From assembly GCA_014529385.2 (NCBI GenBank), contig CM043955.1, positions 146,998,640 to 147,062,639 on the forward strand: a stretch of DNA of 64,000 nucleotides, given 5' to 3'. A model generated the notes under the pieces. That model was not told where the DNA came from. It searched no databases and saw only the letters and a list, made by a program, of their open reading frames with translations. Both the position numbers and the translations under genes were made by a program. This stretch comes from Adiantum capillus-veneris. Its lineage: Eukaryota; Streptophyta; Polypodiopsida; Polypodiales; Pteridaceae. Shown one piece after another: positions 1-10,281 of this stretch. Position 1 is the first letter of the stretch. Each line of letters begins with the position of its first letter.

Positions 1-386
1 CACTAAGCATTGAGTGAGTTTTATACAAGTTCTACGATAGCATCATAACGAACCATCTTCATTTGCAAGTCACAAATAAGGTATTACCCAAGATCCTTTT
101 CTCTCTCTCTTCCCTTTGCTCTAGCTCTCTCGGGTCCAGTTTGTGTGTGTCTTGGTGTGAGGTTGTTTGTGTGTTTTGTGTGGTGCATCTTCTTGGTTGT
201 GCCAAAATCTCTCTTGCGTCCTAGTTCGCATACCATAACTAGGTGGTGCCCCTATCTTTTTTGGGTTTGGCTGTGGGTTTGTTGTTGTGTTGTGCTTGTG
301 GTTGCCCCAGCCCCAATTGAGCAGCACGGGAGCCTTGAGGGGTGTTTAGAGGTCGCCTCTCTTGTTGCCCGCCCCGGACCGCCTCA
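1..386 (+). repeat. Gy1 5' LTR, 3' end only
   Basis: Positions 1-386 match 8602-8987 with two substitutions (near 259 and 298) and no indels. The shared block ends in CA, right before the primer site. The upstream 2.3 kb of this LTR lies outside the window. Confidence 0.95.
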
Positions 387-390
387 ATTT

Positions 391-408
391 TGGTGCCCTC
401 ACTGAGGA
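391..408 (+). other. Gy1 primer binding site
   Basis: TGGTGCCCTCACTGAGGA begins four bases after the LTR end. Starting with TGG, the complement of a tRNA CCA end, and its position fit a minus-strand primer site. I cannot assign the tRNA with confidence. Confidence 0.7.
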
Positions 409-461
409 CGGCTTGTGTATTTTTGTGTAGAATCAACCTTTAGCATAGTCAAGTAGGTTGC

Positions 462-674
462 ATGAATCACGAGAATTTGTATGATCCTTTCATTCCCATT
501 GCAAGGCAAAAGGTACACATAATTGTTAGTACTAAGTTGCAATTTCAGCGAGTAATTCGTAGGATTTTAGGTCCTCTTAGGTTGGCCGAGATAAACGCTT
601 CAGTAAACCCTTTTATTTTGCCTCTGATTAGGTACGACCTTAGTTTGGACGTCTATATTTTTGTTTTGTTTTGA
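462..674 (+). CDS. Small leader ORF a (70 aa), unrecognised
   Basis: A 70-codon ORF in the Gy1 leader. I do not recognise the product. It is a diverged copy of the next ORF: residues 20-70 align without gaps to residues 22-72 of ORF b, with about 25 of 51 identical, strongest in the last 30 (18 of 30). Shared pieces include A-E/G-E-I-x-A-S-x-N-P and ILPLI. Many aligned codons differ only at silent third positions, which argues that both were coding after duplication. There is no clear signal peptide or zinc motif; the C-terminal third is hydrophobic. It lies between the primer site and gag, a position where some Tat-type elements carry an extra ORF. The start is the first ATG and is not otherwise supported. 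Confidence 0.5.
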   Translation: MNHENLYDPFIPIARQKVHIIVSTKLQFQRVIRRILGPLRLAEINASVNPFILPLIRYDLSLDVYIFVLF

Positions 675-695
675 GTATTAGGTCATGCATAGACC

Positions 696-914
696 ATGGA
701 TAATGGCCCAGGAATAGAGGTTTTCCCCTTCCATTTCACTCCACACATTAGAATAAACATTGCAATTAGTAGAAAATTCCATTTTCAACAACGTATGGTA
801 TTCATGTTTGGTGCCCAAAGAGTAGGAGAAATTCTCGCATCACCAAACCCTGTCATTCTACCTCTTATTGATTATCATAGGTCATTTGATGTGAATATTT
901 TTATTTTGTTGTAG
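696..914 (+). CDS. Small leader ORF b (72 aa), paralogue of ORF a
   Basis: A 72-codon ORF that begins 21 bases after the stop of ORF a, with a good initiation context (ACCATGG). It ends 79 bases before the gag-pol start. It shares an ungapped 51-residue block with ORF a at about half identity, with an offset of about 240 bases at DNA level. The conserved C-terminal block has ASPNP, VILPLI and FDVNIFILL. I recognise no family. Two upstream ORFs would hinder ribosome scanning to gag-pol, so splicing, reinitiation or a second transcript would be needed if they are expressed; nothing in the sequence settles this. Confidence 0.5.
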   Translation: MDNGPGIEVFPFHFTPHIRINIAISRKFHFQQRMVFMFGAQRVGEILASPNPVILPLIDYHRSFDVNIFILL

Positions 915-993
915 AATAGATTGCAATTTAGAAAATATTATTGTGTAAATCTTTTAAAGAAAAAAAAAAACGCGTCACTTTGAAATCAATTCA

Positions 994-3900
994 ATGGAGA
1001 GCCAACGCCAAATGTCTGGATATCCTCTTTTCTTTGGAGAGCCTGGAGAGGATGCAGAATTATTTCTAGCGAATTTCAAGATGTCTTGCCGTATCAAGAG
1101 GATTGTAACTGATCAAGAACGTGTAGAAATGTTTGAGGTGGTCCTTAGGAAAGATGCTAGCACTTGGTTTGACTCTTTGCCTGAGGAATTTACAGGGAAT
1201 TACACGGAAGTTTTGAATCGTTTCAAGAAATACTTCTTTGATCCCCAAAACACTCAGAAATTATGGCAAGACATTGTTTCTCATAAGCAAAAAGGCTTAG
1301 ATGACTACTACTTGTACAAGCAAGAGTTTCTACGTCTTTGGGCTCTATGGATACGAAATGTTGCTAACCCTGGTGATGGTGCAGAATTTCTAAAGAAGGA
1401 GAGGTTCATAGCCGGACTCTTTCCTGACCTTAAGGTAAAAGTTGAGGTGCGTGCACCTGCTACCTTTGATGCAGCTGAAACTAGGGCTGCTGAGAAATAT
1501 AGGAAACTCAAGTGCTTAAGGGGAGAGGTTCCAATAGAAGGTCTTAGACCCAAAGGTAAGTCACAAGCATCAACATCGAGGGAGCTTCCTGAGGTAACGG
1601 CGGAAGTAATTGAGAAGTTAAACGAATCTTTAAGCATCCTGTCAATTCACCTTGCACAAGCTGTAGGTCCAAAGGGACAAGCAAAGAAGTCTGAAGAGCG
1701 AGATCCACGACCTAGGAGAGTCTTGCAATGTTGGAATTGCGGAGAGTCTGGACATGGGATGTATAATTGTCCTTGGCCCCGTGGAGAGCCAGGGAGACCT
1801 AACTTGAATTACCCAGTGATGAATGCAGGAGAAGGAGCTGGTCAACAACCAAGGCTTCCACAAAGGCCAAATGGACCAAGACCACCTCTACAAGGGGTAG
1901 AAGGAGTTCCACCTTTGCCAAATCCAAATGTGCATGTGGTAGAGGTGACAAATTCAAATGAGGTTGACATGGAAGCCAATGGCATTAAGCGTGGCCGACA
2001 AAAAGGTAAAGAGAAAGAAGGAGTCACATCACAGAGTGACCATGGACAAGGCAAGAAGGCAAAGGAAACCAAGGAAACCAAGAGGACTCGACGTCGTATC
2101 AACCTCCAAGACTTCCCTCTTGGACATGGTATGGCTCCGTACAACTTGTTGGAAGACATGAGAGGTAAGGGTCCTGATATTTCATGGCCTCAATTTCTTG
2201 CATTATGTCCACAAGTTAGGAGGGATTTAACAAGGGCAGTTAGCACTAGGAGAAAGGTAAAAGAGAGTGTGCCTGTTGTAAAAATTGCACAAGATGAAAT
2301 GAATGAGGACATTACACCGGTGCTAGACTGTTACATCAAAGGGAGATTGGTTAGGAAAGGTCTAGTGGATGGGGGTGCACAAATTTGCATCATGACAGAG
2401 GGACTCATGCAAAGACTAGGCATGCACATCCATGAGACACCTGAAATCAAAGTGAAAATGGCAAACAATAGCAAGGCTAGGTGTGTAGGCATTTGTAAAA
2501 ATGTCTTTGTAGAGGCCTTTGGCATTAAGAAAGCGGTGGATTTTTATGTTATGTCGACCAAGGGAAGTGGTTATCCATTTATCCTAGGAAGACCATGGCT
2601 AATGAAAATGCGAGCTTTGCAGGATTGGGAGAGTGGGAAATTAATTTGCAGGAATGACAATCATAAGAAGGTTGTCTTTGACATGAAGGAGCAACGCCAA
2701 GAGGAGCTCCATGAAGAATCATCTCAAAGTGAGACGGAAGAAGGTTGGACCGATAGCACTTCAGAAGAAGAAAGTAGCGGCAGCATTACTGAAGAGGAGT
2801 CTTCCATCGAGGTCATGGGGGTAAGGTTTAAGCCAAGCAACCAAGAGACCTCTTGTCAAGGCTTGGAGGAGGTAGGTCCTCAAGAGAACCAAAAGGTGGA
2901 AGATGAAGGAATGTTAGAAGGTATGTTGTCTACAACACTTACAAAGGATGAAAGAGAGGAGTTCAAATGTGTGCTAAGGAAATTTCCGAGGCTTTTTGCT
3001 AAAGACTACACCGATGTGCGTGGAGTAGATGTTGTTCAACACAAGATTGAGTTGAAGCCAGAGGCCACACCTAAGGCTCAAAAGCTACAAAGGCTAGGAG
3101 TCATTAAGGAGCAGGCTCTACTCAAGGAGGTAAGAAAGCTTCTAGCAGCAGGTTTCATTTATCCAGTGGAGAATTCAGAGTGGGTCTCTCCCGTTGTTGT
3201 CACTCCTAAGAAAAACGGCAAGTGGAGGGTGTGTGTGGATTATCGTCCACTCAATGAGGCAACAAAAAGAGATCACTTTCCCCTCCCATTCCAGGATGAG
3301 ATACTAAATGAGGTAGCTGGTCATGAGAAGTACACTGTGTGCGATGGCTACTTGGGTTACTTTCAAATAGGTATCGCATTGGAGGATCGATTGAAAACAA
3401 CCTTTATCACTTCTTGGGGTTGTTATGCTTTTAGAGTCATGCCATTTGGCCTGACAAATGCTCCTGCAACTTTCCAACGCTTCATGAACATGGTGTTTCA
3501 AGCATTCTTTGGAAAGTCCATTAGGGTTTTTATTGATGATTTTTGCATTTATAGCTCAAAATCATTGCATCTACAAAGGGTAGAAGAAGGTTTAAAGAAG
3601 CTCTATGACATGGGAGGTCAACTCAACCCCGACAAGTGTCACATAGCTGAGGATGAAGTGATCTTGCTTGGTCACAAGGTTTCCTATAAAGGCATTGAGG
3701 TGGATCCTTCAAAGGCAAAGGCTCTTATTGAGCTCCCATCACCGAAGAGTCTTAAGGAGGTCATCTCTTTCATTCAGAAGGTGAAGTATATGTCACGCTT
3801 CATTCACTTAGCCTCGGAGTTGCTTCATCCTTTGCAAAAGTTGACACAACAAGTAGAATTTGCATGGTCTGATGAGCTTGAAGAGTATTTTTGTAACATT

Positions 3901-6273
3901 AAAGTCATTTTGTCAGAGCTACCAACACTCATGCCTCCTTGTTGGGAGTACACATTCTTTGTTAGCTCTAGTGTTGGAAGGGAAACAATTGGTGCTGTGT
4001 TGCTACAACAAGATCCCCACAGTACAAGGATGCGACCCATCTACTTTGCTAGTAGGGTCATGAATGCTTTGGAGAGAGACTACACAGAAGCAGAACTCAT
4101 GATGCTTTCTCTCATGTTTGCGGTGAGAAAGTTTAGATCCTACGTACTACCAAAACCTTTTGTAATTCTCACTGCAGAAAATTTGTTCCCTTGGGTGTCA
4201 TCTCAAATGAATCTTAGTACTAGGATCTCAAAGTGGATTATGGAGTTGCAAGAGTTCCAATACTCTTTCAAGGTAGAAGATAGTGTGCGTGCACAATTGG
4301 CAGGGATTCTCACTTATAGGGTACATGAGAAGGAAATTAAGGTGCCTCAAGTAAAGACCCTACCATTGCCACCACCAAAAAGTATTCCCAATGCTTTTAC
4401 CTTGTTCTTTGATGGAGCTTTTCGACGAGCCACAGGAAAAGCAGGGGGAGGGCTAGTGTTGCTCAACCCAAGTGGAGAGGTGGTCATGAAAGAGAAGGTC
4501 AATCTACCAGGTTCAACTAGCAACAATGAAGCAGAATACGACACACTACTTCATGGTTTGAAGATGTGCATTGGCCAAGGGATAAAACGTCTCATGGTAA
4601 AGGGAGATGCACTTCTCATTGTTAAACAGATTTTAGGCATTTGGGCATGCAAGAATGAAAGATTAAGGACAAAAGTTCATGCCATTCGTAAGATGTTTAA
4701 TCAGTTTGAAGAAGTGCAACTATATCATATTCCGAGGAAACAAAATGAAGATGCCGATTTACTTGCACAACAAGCAGTTACATGTGTTGAGAGAGAAGTG
4801 CAGGTCATCATGGTGGCAGCAGCTGTCAAGCAACCGAGATACCAGGGATTGGAGTCATTGGCTCCCATTATCGGCTACATTTTGGAGGGTGAGTTTCCAC
4901 CAGACTTCACAAAAGCTCAGAAGAGGAGACTCATGAAGAAGGCAAGCGTATATCTCTTCCTAGAAGGCTCCCTCTATCAAAGAGGGAAGGATCAAGTGTG
5001 CAGACGAGTACCAACTATCAAGGAAATTCCAGCCATTCTAAAAGGTTTGCATGAAGAGGCATGTGGTGGTCATTTTTCCCAAGAATTAACTGTGAAGAAG
5101 ATTTTGCTTTCGGGGTATGTTTGGCCAAGTTTGCATGTGGATGTTCAACATTGGTGTAAAAGCTGTCACACTTGTCAGATAAATGGAAATAGAAGGTTGG
5201 TGCATGGCCCGAGGCAAATAGTGCTTGCAAATGGACCCTTTGAAAAGTGGGGCATTGATGCTATGGGTCCTCTGCCTAGGACAAAAAATGGTAAACTCTA
5301 CATTCTAGTGGCTGTAGACTATATGACTAGGTGGGTGGAAGCACAAAGTGTGGCAAAGGTAAATGAGAAGACAGTGAGCAAATTCGTCTACACTCACATT
5401 TGTTGTAGATTTGGCACACCTTTGGAGATTGTTTCTGATAATGGTCCAGGGTTTAGAAAAGGATTGCTCACAGAAGTTTGTGAAGAGCTTCACATTCTAC
5501 ATCGTCATAGCACACCATACTACCCACAGTCAAATGGTTTGGTGGAGAAGGCTAATGGTGTCATTGCAGGAATCATTAGAAAGATGGTGCAAAACAAGAC
5601 AAAACTATGGGATGACTTCTTGGATGGTGCCTTGTGGGCATATCGAACCACATATAGGGAAGCCACGGAGTTCACACCATTTCACTTGGTCTATGGTCAA
5701 GAGGCTTTGCAGCCTATCGAGCTCAACATTCCAACAATGCGACTTCATGGCAAAGGAGCACAAGATGATCAAGAGGCATGGATGGATCGACTTCTTACGT
5801 TAGTGGAGCTTGAGTGGAAAAGAGAAGCAGCATATGAGTGCTACAAGAGGAAAGCCACACAAGCGAAAGAAACGCACGACAAGAAACGGAAGGACAAAGG
5901 CATCAAGGAAGGAGAGCTTGTGCTAAGGTATGACAATCGACTTGACAATCGTTTTGATGCCAAGTTTGAAACTAGATGGCAAGGGCCATACATAGTCAAG
6001 AAGGCTTTCAATTCTAGTTACTATCAGCTTATGGACTTGAATGGTAAAGAGCACTCCAGGAAGGTAAACGGGTATCGCTTGAAGCCCTATTTGAGTCGCC
6101 TTCTACCAAAGGATCTACCAAAGATCTGTCCAAAGGCCGCTGTCTCATGTAAGTATTTTTACATGAAGCATGAGTGTAACTCCAACCAAAATTCTGAGGG
6201 GCCAAACAATGAAGATCTCGTCAAGGACTCTAAAGCACTCTCTTTGGAAAAGATGCTCTATGATGGTACATGA
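994..6273 (+). CDS. gag-pol: Gy1 gag-pol polyprotein (1,759 aa), intact Ty3/Gypsy
   Basis: One open frame encodes every replication protein. Gag occupies roughly residues 1-400, with a CX2CX4HX4C knuckle (CWNCGESGHGMYNC) at 246-259. The protease motif is VDGGAQICIM with the catalytic Asp near 459; plant Gypsy proteases often have DGG in place of D(T/S)G. RT has VTPKKNGKWRVCVDYRPLN, MPFGLTNAPATFQRF and FIDD at 846-849. RNase H follows. A second RNase H-like domain starts at Asp1140 (LFFDGAFRRATGKAGGG) with NNEAEY and a C-terminal NEDADLLAQQA. Integrase has an HHCC module from His1353 and a D1422, D1482, E1518 triad with exactly 35 residues between the last two. No chromodomain is evident. The start follows an A-rich leader and precedes the first gag residues. 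No stop or frameshift was seen, unlike every other element here. Confidence 0.95.
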   Translation: MESQRQMSGYPLFFGEPGEDAELFLANFKMSCRIKRIVTDQERVEMFEVVLRKDASTWFDSLPEEFTGNYTEVLNRFKKYFFDPQNTQKLWQDIVSHKQKGLDDYYLYKQEFLRLWALWIRNVANPGDGAEFLKKERFIAGLFPDLKVKVEVRAPATFDAAETRAAEKYRKLKCLRGEVPIEGLRPKGKSQASTSRELPEVTAEVIEKLNESLSILSIHLAQAVGPKGQAKKSEERDPRPRRVLQCWNCGESGHGMYNCPWPRGEPGRPNLNYPVMNAGEGAGQQPRLPQRPNGPRPPLQGVEGVPPLPNPNVHVVEVTNSNEVDMEANGIKRGRQKGKEKEGVTSQSDHGQGKKAKETKETKRTRRRINLQDFPLGHGMAPYNLLEDMRGKGPDISWPQFLALCPQVRRDLTRAVSTRRKVKESVPVVKIAQDEMNEDITPVLDCYIKGRLVRKGLVDGGAQICIMTEGLMQRLGMHIHETPEIKVKMANNSKARCVGICKNVFVEAFGIKKAVDFYVMSTKGSGYPFILGRPWLMKMRALQDWESGKLICRNDNHKKVVFDMKEQRQEELHEESSQSETEEGWTDSTSEEESSGSITEEESSIEVMGVRFKPSNQETSCQGLEEVGPQENQKVEDEGMLEGMLSTTLTKDEREEFKCVLRKFPRLFAKDYTDVRGVDVVQHKIELKPEATPKAQKLQRLGVIKEQALLKEVRKLLAAGFIYPVENSEWVSPVVVTPKKNGKWRVCVDYRPLNEATKRDHFPLPFQDEILNEVAGHEKYTVCDGYLGYFQIGIALEDRLKTTFITSWGCYAFRVMPFGLTNAPATFQRFMNMVFQAFFGKSIRVFIDDFCIYSSKSLHLQRVEEGLKKLYDMGGQLNPDKCHIAEDEVILLGHKVSYKGIEVDPSKAKALIELPSPKSLKEVISFIQKVKYMSRFIHLASELLHPLQKLTQQVEFAWSDELEEYFCNIKVILSELPTLMPPCWEYTFFVSSSVGRETIGAVLLQQDPHSTRMRPIYFASRVMNALERDYTEAELMMLSLMFAVRKFRSYVLPKPFVILTAENLFPWVSSQMNLSTRISKWIMELQEFQYSFKVEDSVRAQLAGILTYRVHEKEIKVPQVKTLPLPPPKSIPNAFTLFFDGAFRRATGKAGGGLVLLNPSGEVVMKEKVNLPGSTSNNEAEYDTLLHGLKMCIGQGIKRLMVKGDALLIVKQILGIWACKNERLRTKVHAIRKMFNQFEEVQLYHIPRKQNEDADLLAQQAVTCVEREVQVIMVAAAVKQPRYQGLESLAPIIGYILEGEFPPDFTKAQKRRLMKKASVYLFLEGSLYQRGKDQVCRRVPTIKEIPAILKGLHEEACGGHFSQELTVKKILLSGYVWPSLHVDVQHWCKSCHTCQINGNRRLVHGPRQIVLANGPFEKWGIDAMGPLPRTKNGKLYILVAVDYMTRWVEAQSVAKVNEKTVSKFVYTHICCRFGTPLEIVSDNGPGFRKGLLTEVCEELHILHRHSTPYYPQSNGLVEKANGVIAGIIRKMVQNKTKLWDDFLDGALWAYRTTYREATEFTPFHLVYGQEALQPIELNIPTMRLHGKGAQDDQEAWMDRLLTLVELEWKREAAYECYKRKATQAKETHDKKRKDKGIKEGELVLRYDNRLDNRFDAKFETRWQGPYIVKKAFNSSYYQLMDLNGKEHSRKVNGYRLKPYLSRLLPKDLPKICPKAAVSCKYFYMKHECNSNQNSEGPNNEDLVKDSKALSLEKMLYDGT

Positions 6274-6288
6274 ATATACCATCATCCT

Positions 6289-6297
6289 GGGGGAGGG
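6289..6297 (+). other. Gy1 polypurine tract
   Basis: GGGGGAGGG lies just upstream of the 3' LTR and 16 bases after the gag-pol stop. Its position and composition fit the plus-strand primer. Confidence 0.75.
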
Positions 6298-7911
6298 CTA
6301 ATGATAGCAGTTTTTCGGCTCTCCATAATTGCTATACTAAGTTACTCCACCCTACCAAATTCACCCAAACGCTATGGCTATCCCTACCATTTCATTGTAC
6401 ATAGGCGTGTGTGAGTTAGGGGGCTTTTCCCATATCTTCTTAAAAAAACCCTCAGCTAGCTAGTCACTGGGCTAGTTAAGCCAAAAAAATAAAAAAAATA
6501 AAAAATAAAAGTATATTATGGCCTCTTTGTGTGTAAATATTTCATTGTATATATGGCTTAAATATAGGGATTTTTTATAATTATTTTGATATTTTATTTA
6601 AATATTTCTACTTAGGTGTGTGTTTTATTAAACCTATGTACACCTTCTTTCATCCTCTTACACCATAATTATATTTTTTGCCAATATGTACATACTGTAA
6701 CCTCATATTTTTCTTTTATACAAATCACTCCCACATTTTCACCCTCACCCTCGTGAAAACAAAAAATTGATTTCTACTCATTGGTTACTTTTATTATATT
6801 ATTTACTTGCATACCTTTTCCTCTTTCACCCAAAATAATTCAAGGAGGGACCATATCATATGATTCCAATATCTTTCCATATCCATAACTCCTCCATATT
6901 TTTATTATTATTTTTACTCATTATTCTAACACCATGTGCTCATTGAGCTAAAGTCCATGAATAGTCCATACACTAGTCCCACCATGTATATATTTCTTAT
7001 TTCACCAATAATCCTCCTCCATGCATGGGTCAAGGGCAACTTGAATGCTTTGTATTATAATATGACAAAGGAGGGGATCACTCTTGGATGCATTGTACAA
7101 ATTCAACAAAGGAGGGGGCCACTAAAAGACTTTTGCAGGCATTAAAAACAGGCTTTTTGGTGAGAATTTTGGCACCTATCTCCACTCCGAATTTGGAGCG
7201 GTGGTCAAAAGAGAAAATGTAGCCCACACTCTGAATAATCACCTCAACTTTTTTCATGATTTTTGGAGCTACCAGCGGTGAGCTATGATTTTTTGAGTGG
7301 ACCCCAGTCTGCCCACTTTTCTCACAAGTAGCCCTTAGTCTTCTCTCACCCTTCCACACACCTACTCACTCTTACACATCCCTCCCTCTCCTTCCCTCAC
7401 TCAAACCTGCAATTTCCATGGCTTCTCCCACCCTCTTCACCATTACCCTTCTCTCTCATCCCTATAGTTCTTTTATGAACCTCTACATACATACACCCTC
7501 TCCATGTCTCTCTCTATTGCTTCTATGTTACAATTTCATTTACCTCTCCTAAAATATCTAAAATTCAGCCTCTTAACCATGATAACTTCTGCAAATTGAG
7601 GATTTTTCATCAACAAATCCTCTTTTCATCGTGGTGGTCAACCGTGGCGGCGGCGTAAAGAAGCGAAGAAGAAGAAGAAGACCAGCGGTCATTTTTTCCA
7701 CAATCTACACAAGGGTGAGTTCAAGCTTCTTCAAAGCTTCACCATCTCAATGATTCTCTTTTAATTCACCCCTCTTCCTTCATCAAATCAACTCACTCTA
7801 CCCATTGTAAATGTAACATTAACTTTCTAGTGATTACTAACGACTAACATACTAACACAAAATAGCATTGACCTAACCATAAAAGACACCTCACCTCAAG
7901 ACATGTATAGT

Positions 7912-7913
<2 letters not shown>

Positions 7914-7965
<52 letters not shown>
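7914..7965 (+). repeat. (CT)26 microsatellite in Gy1 LTR
   Basis: An almost pure CT run of about 52 bases, some 180 bases upstream of the TATA box. Confidence 0.95.
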
Positions 7966-7968
<3 letters not shown>

Positions 7969-8141
7969 TTAAAACTTACTTTCACCTTATCTACCATCAA
8001 TAATGCTCTCTTTTGAGCCCACACCCATGACTCAAGCAGACAAAGAAGGCCCGCAATGTTTTGATATTCAAAAAAATCATAATCCTGATTTGTTAGCTTG
8101 TAAATTAGGATTTCCAATAATCTTAATGAGGGGTGTCCAAC

Positions 8142-8151
8142 CTATAAATAG
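8142..8151 (+). promoter_or_regulatory. Gy1 LTR TATA box
   Basis: CTATAAATAG is a strong plant TATA element. A CCAAT-like stretch (tttccaataatc) lies about 25 bases upstream. Transcription would start near 8175, leaving an R-U5 region that includes the block seen at positions 1-386. Confidence 0.7.
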
Positions 8152-8987
8152 GCCCGTCTCCTTCTTGTAAAACAACCTCCAATATCTCACATAGCACCCC
8201 AACACTCTATGCGTGAGGAGAGACTTAGGTGTAGCAACCACTTGTGAGCTTCACTCTTGGTGTGAGAGAAGCCTTCAAGCTACACATTGTAAGTGAGAGA
8301 GCGTGAGTTCCACAAATCTCAAAACCACTATTGTATATGCTCCTTCATCATCAATAAATTGAGGTTTGGTGCATCAAAGGCGTGATTCGACGTTCAAATC
8401 TTCATCCTTCCATTTGTGCAATACGGTTCGGTGAATTCAAGGTGACTTGTGTATTTTGAGTTTTTATCGGTTGATCTTGATTTAGAAAGTGTTTTAGTGT
8501 GTTTTTTTCATTGCCATTTTTTGTCCATTGTAAGAGGGTATTGAGGTGAGAGGTCTCCCACACCCTAAGACAGTGTGTGTGTTTTGGCAATGTTTAGCAA
8601 TCACTAAGCATTGAGTGAGTTTTATACAAGTTCTACGATAGCATCATAACGAACCATCTTCATTTGCAAGTCACAAATAAGGTATTACCCAAGATCCTTT
8701 TCTCTCTCTCTTCCCTTTGCTCTAGCTCTCTCGGGTCCAGTTTGTGTGTGTCTTGGTGTGAGGTTGTTTGTGTGTTTTGTGTGGTGCATCTTCTTGGTTG
8801 TGCCAAAATCTCTCTTGCGTCCTAGTTCGCATACCATAACTAGGTGGTGCCCCTATCTTGTTTGGGTTTGGCTGTGGGTTTGTTGTTGTGTTGTGCTTTT
8901 GGTTGCCCCAGCCCCAATTGAGCAGCACGGGAGCCTTGAGGGGTGTTTAGAGGTCGCCTCTCTTGTTGCCCGCCCCGGACCGCCTCA

Positions 8988-10042
8988 GTATGTATGTATA
9001 TACGTCTCCCGTTAATGCGTAAAATCACTTATATGGAATGTTATGTGTAATACATAGAGTTCATGGTTTATTAGAACTATAGTTCTATATACTTCTTAGT
9101 ATTTTGCAAGTTTAGTTGCCTTACATATCTTCTCTATTACCGATCTCTCCAAGTTGGTCTATCATTGGAATTTGCAATGAGTAACTAGGTCTATGATAGA
9201 AGTAGTTCATGTTACATGCTTGTGCTTGTTTGTGTTACGTCTTTCTAAATTACAAAGTTAATCTTTATAATCACTAGTATTTGTGGTGAAAATGCTCAAT
9301 GTTTGTCATTAAGTTAATACAATTTATGCTCTAACGATTGAAGTATGTGCTAACGATTTCAAAAAATAATGAATAGGCAGAATCTTGTGTGGTTTGTCAG
9401 ATTAAATAGCAAAGGCAAAGAAGAATGATATGAGTATGAGATAAAGCCAAGGACGGAGTCACTCTCCTTTGGGCCTGCATCACAAGAGCTGGGATCACCA
9501 GCATACACATCTCTAGTGTCATGACATGGACACAAACCAGGTGACAGAGCAAGTCGAGAAGGGTTTTCTTTGTGATGATTGCTCGTGGTGAAGGATGCAT
9601 AAGTGCTCGCACGGTGGGTCGGCTTAGTTCAGAGAATTTTTCTCGAACCTACATGTAATGAGATCGATCTCGCTAGGCGTTGGAATTTTGGAGAGTGTCA
9701 GCTATGCATTGTACAAAGGGGATCATACAAGATTCCATCCAATACAATTAAAAACCTACTAGTATGTAGTAGGGGGGGAGGGGGGGATCTTGTTAAATAT
9801 TTTATTACAAAGAATCTGGGAAGATCCAATAAGAAAATTAAATTTAGAGTTCAATACTCAAGAGCAAAAAGTTTTTCTACAAAATGTTTTCTATGACATA
9901 ATAAGAAACACCAAGTTAAACCTTTCTATTGTGTGAAATTAAACTCACACTTATAAATCATATCTTCAAATTGAATTGTTAATTTGACAAAAAAAATCTT
10001 ATGAAAATATTTTTTAAATTGCTATCTTGCACTATCCAAGAC
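8988..10042. other. Spacer with no recognised gene
   Basis: AT-rich DNA between Gy1 and CoA-1. Short ORFs have no coding look. A G-run (about 9770-9786) is the only notable tract. Confidence 0.7.
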
Positions 10043-10267
10043 TGTTACCATATACATGTGGTAGTGATGTGTGTGAACACATTAGGACCGCCGGGGCATT
10101 TTTTTCCTCTTTAGGAGGTTTTTTCCCCCGTGCATTGTATATACACCCATCACTGTAGGGCTATCTATCTTTCCATTGCACACTAAGTAACACACTCTCT
10201 ATTGTGTGCCTTGAGCTTCCTTCGTCTTCTCCAAGCTGTGTGTTTCTCTGCAACCCTAATTCCAACA
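10043..10267 (+). repeat. CoA-1 5' LTR
   Basis: TGTTACC...CCAACA termini with a perfect TGTT/AACA inverted end. It closely matches the CoA-2 LTRs at 22469-22695 and 27827-28053 and contains the same TGTATATAC promoter-like motif. Confidence 0.93.
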
Positions 10268-10269
10268 AT

Positions 10270-10281
10270 TAGTATCAGAGC
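10270..10281 (+). other. CoA-1 primer site, one base changed
   Basis: TAGTATCAGAGC lies two bases after the LTR. CoA-2 has the standard TGGTATCAGAGC (Met-tRNA type) here, so one G has become A. Confidence 0.8.

Larger units (their letters stand above)
1..8987 (+). mobile_element. Gy1: young Ty3/Gypsy LTR retrotransposon (5' LTR cut by window edge)
   Basis: A nearly full element: the last 386 bp of the 5' LTR, a primer site, a leader with two small ORFs, an uninterrupted gag-pol, a purine tract and a complete 3' LTR. The domain order is gag, protease, RT, RNase H, a second RNase H-like domain, then integrase. RT before integrase defines Ty3/Gypsy; the second RNase H before integrase is known from the Tat lineage. 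The two LTR ends differ at 2 of 386 positions by my reading, so insertion was recent. The base after the 3' LTR begins gtatg, a possible target duplication that cannot be tested because the left flank is outside the window. Confidence 0.93.
6302..8987 (+). repeat. Gy1 3' LTR (about 2.7 kb)
   Basis: It starts TGATAG shortly after the purine tract and ends CCGCCTCA, giving TGA...TCA termini. The right end is fixed by the match to positions 1-386. The left end is inferred, because the matching 5' LTR start is off-window. It contains a TATA box, a long CT microsatellite and several accidental ORFs, but no coding signal. Confidence 0.85.

Noticed and set aside
7896-8117. Antisense 73-aa ORF with an Arg-Glu repeat
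   Set aside because: It is a translation of the CT microsatellite in the Gy1 LTR; the same applies to the Arg-Glu ORFs near 17799-18223 and 54041-54343.
9750-9800. G-run as a possible polypurine tract of another element
   Set aside because: No LTR start or coding region is associated with it.
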